A stretch of 64,000 bases of DNA from Penelope pileata (lineage: Eukaryota > Chordata > Aves > Galliformes > Cracidae), in the NCBI GenBank assembly GCA_013396635.1, contig WBMW01000582.1, positions 536 through 64,535 of the forward strand, written 5' to 3'. Shown here piece by piece: positions 60,735 through 64,000 of this stretch. Each line of letters opens with the position of its first letter. The first letter of the stretch is position 1. The notes beneath the pieces were generated by a model, which saw nothing but the letters and a program-made list of their open reading frames with translations, was not told the origin of the DNA and made no database searches. The position numbers and the translations under genes were made by a program.

Positions 60735-62164
60735 GCAGTAAGTTGAAGTCCCTGGTGACTGGAAAAAAGGCATTGCTGCACTCATTTCTGAGAAGGGCAG
60801 AAAGGACAACCCAGAGAACTACTGACCTGTCAGCCTCACCTCTCTGCTGGGGAAGATCACAGAACAGATCCTCCTGGAAGCAATGCTAAGGCACATGGAA
60901 GAGAGGGAGGCGATACAGGACAACCAGCATGGCTTCACCAAGGGCAAGTCCTGCCTAACCAACCTAGTGGACTTCTATGATGGCATAACTGCATCAATGG
61001 ACAAGGGAAGAATCACCAATGTCATCTATCTGAACCTCAGTAAGGTTTTTGACGTGCTCCCACACAACATCCTTCTCTCCAAATTGGAAAGATGTGGATT
61101 TGATGGGTGCACTGTTAAATGGACGAGGAGCTACTTGCAAGATTGTAACCAGAGAGTGGTGGTCAGAGGAACAATGTCTGGAGATCAGTGATGAGTGGTG
61201 TCCCTCGGGGGTCAGTACTAGGACCAGTGCTCTTCAATATTTTCATCAGTGACATCAACAGTGGGATTGAGTGCACCCTCAGCAAGTTTGCAGATGATAC
61301 CAAGCTGTGTGGTATGTTCGAAACACCTGAGGGAGGGGATGCCATCCACAGAGACCTAGACAGGCTCAAGCAGTGGGCTCAGGAGAATCTCATGAGGTTC
61401 AACAAAGCCAAGTGCAAGGTCTCACATCTGGATCATGACAACTCTCATTATCAATATGAGCTGGGGGATGAAAGGATGGAGCACAGTCTTGCTGAAGAGG
61501 ACTTGGTGGTACTGGTCGATGGCAAGCTGGACATGAGCCAGCAGTGTGCCCTCGCAGCCCAGAAAGCCAACTGAGTCAGGGGCTGCATCAACAGAACCGT
61601 GGCCAGCAGGATGAGGGCGCTGATCCTGCCCTTCTACTCCATGCTGGTGAGACCTCACTTGAAGTGCTATGCTGACATGTGGAGTCCTCTGCACAGGAGA
61701 GACATGGACCTGTTGGAGCACATCCTGAGGAGGGCCACAAAAACAATCCAGGGAATGGAACACCTCTCCTACAAGGACAGGCTGAGAGAGCTGGGGCTGT
61801 TCAGCCTCGAGAAGAGAAGGCTCCAGGGAGACCAGGATAGTGGCCTTTCACTGTCTAAAAGGGGGCTGTAAGACAGACAGGAACAGACTCTTTAGCAGGG
61901 CCGCTGTGATATTTTCAAACTAAATAAGGGAAGATTTAGATTGCATGTAAGAAAAAAAGGGGTTTTTTTTTAAGATAAGAGTAGTGAAGCACTGGAACAG
62001 GTTGCCCAGAGAAGTAGTGGATGCCCCATCTCTGGAGACATTCAAGGTCAGGGTGGATGGGGCTCTGAGCACCCTGATCTAGATATGTGTCCCTGTTCAT
62101 TGCAGGAGCATTGGACTGGATGATCTTTAAATGTCCCTTCCAACTCAAATAATTCTATGATTCT
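60735..62164 (+). mobile_element. CR1 LINE of a distinct subfamily, + strand
   Basis: A 5'-truncated CR1 beginning in the fingers of the reverse transcriptase (GTCCCTGGTGACTGGAAAAA at about 60750) and ending with ATTCTATGATTCT at 62152-62164. Its protein differs clearly from the other copies, for example ASMDKGRITNVIYLNLSKVF and LPHNILLSKLERCGFDG, and its 3' untranslated region reads CATTGCAGGAGCATTGGACT before the tail. It is probably a different CR1 subfamily of another age. The coding part has at least one frameshift and three stops. Confidence 0.9.
60750..61871 (+). pseudogene. CR1 ORF2 reverse transcriptase remnant
   Basis: The fingers (VPGDWKKGIAALISEKG, then a stop in ENY*PVSLTSLLGKI) run into the open piece 60883-61191 (LRHMEEREAIQDNQHGF, LTNLVDFYDGITASMD, PHNILLSKLERCGFDG). 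Near 61184-61200 a base is missing and the frame moves to 61188-61574, with SGVPRGSVLGPVLFNIF and the intact FADD box at 61287-61298, followed by LMRFNKAKCKVSHL. A TGA after QKAN (61572-61574) interrupts it; the C-terminal part is visible to 61871 (ILPFYSMLVRPHLKC, LRELGLFSLEKRRLQGD). It cannot give a working protein. Confidence 0.87.
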
Positions 62165-64000
62165 AACATTTTTGTATTTATAATTTAAGAATGATAAACT
62201 GCATTTCTTATTTCTATATGTCTAAGATGATTTTATTTTTCTTAGGGAGAAATGCTCCAATACAGAATCTGCTAGTACAAAAGCGTGCTGATTTATAATA
62301 AGTTTTAAATATGTTCCCACATGGTAGTGAAGGTCAGTTACTATATTTGGTTATGATGGCTATGCTTTCCTTACTTGCCTTTTAACTTTTCCCCTGAAAG
62401 GTCAGACAAATATTTTTATCCATAATTTAGTCACCACTCAGCTGTTTTCCACCTCACTCAAGAATGGTTAGACAATTGTAAGACTAAATAGAATGAGCAC
62501 CTGAAAATCTCAAACAGCAATTATTATCTAAATGCACTGCTATTCCTCCACCAGGACCAAAGAAATGTGTACCTAGCCAATGAAATCTACCTAGGCTTTT
62601 TATGAGGAGAGGAACACAGCCAGAGAGCTTAGACTGTGAAAAGACAAAGAGGGATCTGTCTGATTCTGTTGTATTCTGGAGGCCACTTGAGTAACCCACC
62701 ACAACACTACAGTGAGTTTTGCTGTTTCTATACAGGTACCCTACCTATACAATGGCTCCTGCACCTATGCATGAGGTATCTGAAAAATGATGAAACTTTC
62801 TTCGGTCACAGAGGCCCAAGACTTTAAAGAAGCTCACAGAATCAGAGCTGCAATTATTACAATTAATATCATAACCACAACAACAACTGATTAATTAAAA
62901 TATCAATTCTCCCTTAATGAGAAAGAAGTTGAAATTCATTATGGTCATAACACTAACATCAAGCATTTTTAGAGCATAATTTCTTGAAACAGATTTGGTT
63001 CTGATCTAAAATAGACACCCAATATTTCATGTTGATCTGGTGACTAAAAACATTCCAATCTTGCTTTAGAAATGTGTCATCTTTCTACTCCTTTGTATCT
63101 TCTTATTCCTCTCAATGACAAAGTAATTGAAGTCGCTTATGATTGATGCTCCGTTCTTATTACAGTTATTTCTGGCTGTGTAAATTCTTCCTGATCTGCC
63201 TTCTCATTCTTCCCTAGAGGTGTTCACGGCTTCTCTCCTCCTTTAATTCAAAAACACCTACCATATGGTTCCTACCAAAGCTTAACAATTTTCTACTTTT
63301 TCAACTGTACTGATCATGACAAAGAGGGAGCAGAGTGTTAGAATACTTGCCAGGCTACACAGTTTTATTCAATCAGTATTCACCTTTTTGAGTTAAAATC
63401 AATTTCTCATTGTAATTTTTAAAAAGTTAATTTAATATCTCTATTCTTGCTTTTTGTTTTCCTGTTAAAACTCAGTGGTGAATCAGAACTTAATGACAAG
63501 CAGACTACTGGGACTCAAGAAGCACTGTCTGGTGAGCACAATATGTAAGGCAGGAACAGCAAAGGGTTTTGCCTTTCTCTTTGAGGGCTATCACCTCTCC
63601 CCAATATTTCCCTAACAGAAAAATAAAAAAGTGGTGGCATCCCAGTGATGGTGGGGAGCGGGCTGGGAAGAGGGAGCTCAGATTGCAGTCTGCCCTAAAT
63701 AATGAGTGTATTTTCCCCATGTTGTTCAGAAGAAAGGTAATCTGCTGCCTAATATACTCAACCACCTTCCCCATTTTGTCTTTTTACCTGGCTTGGTCAA
63801 ATAAGCCATTGGCGTTATGTGAAGCCTCTGAAGAGGTTTAATTCCCCCTTTCAAGTGTAGGAGGAATAACAACTGAGATTACAAACCAACAAACAGGAAA
63901 AAGAAAACACCACAAAAACAAACAAAAAACAAAACAAAACAACAACAACAAATCCACAACCAAAAAAACTACATCCAAGCAGTTATCTCAGATGACAGCT
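62165..64000. other. Unique AT-rich noncoding DNA
   Basis: No gene or recognised mobile element. It ends in a CAA/CAAAA-rich low-complexity tract at 63898-63952. Open frames of 63-90 codons on both strands (for example 63505-63774 and 63569-63841) overlap each other and show no domain. Confidence 0.55.
63898..63952. repeat. A/C-rich (CAAAA/CAA)n tract
   Basis: CACAAAAACAAAC, AAAACAAAAC and CAACAACAACA units in a row. Simple sequence repeat with no associated element. Confidence 0.9.

Noticed and set aside
63898..63952. Short regular repeats as a possible CRISPR array
   Set aside because: They are CAA/CAAAA microsatellite units without spacers, in a vertebrate genome.

Overview
This window looks like a gene-poor, AT-rich stretch of a vertebrate nuclear genome, most likely a bird. 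The evidence is the set of 5'-truncated CR1 (Chicken Repeat 1) LINE copies in both orientations, a short mariner-type DNA transposon of the kind found in chicken, a few ancient MIR-type SINE remnants, and the lack of L1 or Alu-like repeats. I found no host protein-coding exon, tRNA, rRNA, CRISPR array, operon or endogenous retrovirus that I could support. The only recognisable protein-coding sequence is broken CR1 ORF2 (endonuclease/reverse transcriptase) and a remnant of mariner transposase. The window could be an intergenic desert or part of a very large intron; the sequence alone does not say which.

Layout. 1-1867: unique AT-rich DNA with a CA microsatellite and a 28-bp perfect palindrome. 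1868-3058: CR1 on the + strand. 3059-26690: unique DNA with one small CR1 tail (7137-7190), MIR-like SINEs near 23.6, 24.6 and possibly 1.0 kb, and stretches that look like conserved noncoding elements (13.8-15.4 and 20.7-21.3 kb). 26691-27955: a younger CR1 nested inside an older CR1, both on the - strand. 27956-37571: unique DNA with another candidate conserved element (33.4-34.0 kb). 37572-38118: internally deleted mariner with both terminal inverted repeats and a TA target duplication. 39444-41115: CR1 on the - strand. 41116-52235: unique DNA with a small CpG-rich islet (44.3-44.6 kb), an assembly gap (46191-46211), a pair of unclassified direct repeats (about 46.2 and 49.1 kb) and a candidate conserved element between them. 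52236-52430: two stacked CR1 3' ends on the - strand. 52795-52955: MIR. 53650-56272: the longest CR1, with endonuclease and reverse transcriptase remnants. 60735-62164: a CR1 of a visibly different subfamily. The rest is unique AT-rich DNA.

Nothing here forms a working gene system. The CR1 copies are dead: each is 5'-truncated and most have frameshifts, stops or internal deletions. The most informative signals are the nested CR1 pair, the mariner deletion derivative, the unclassified direct repeat pair and the isolated CpG islet. The candidate conserved elements are judged by composition and motif density only and need cross-species alignment.
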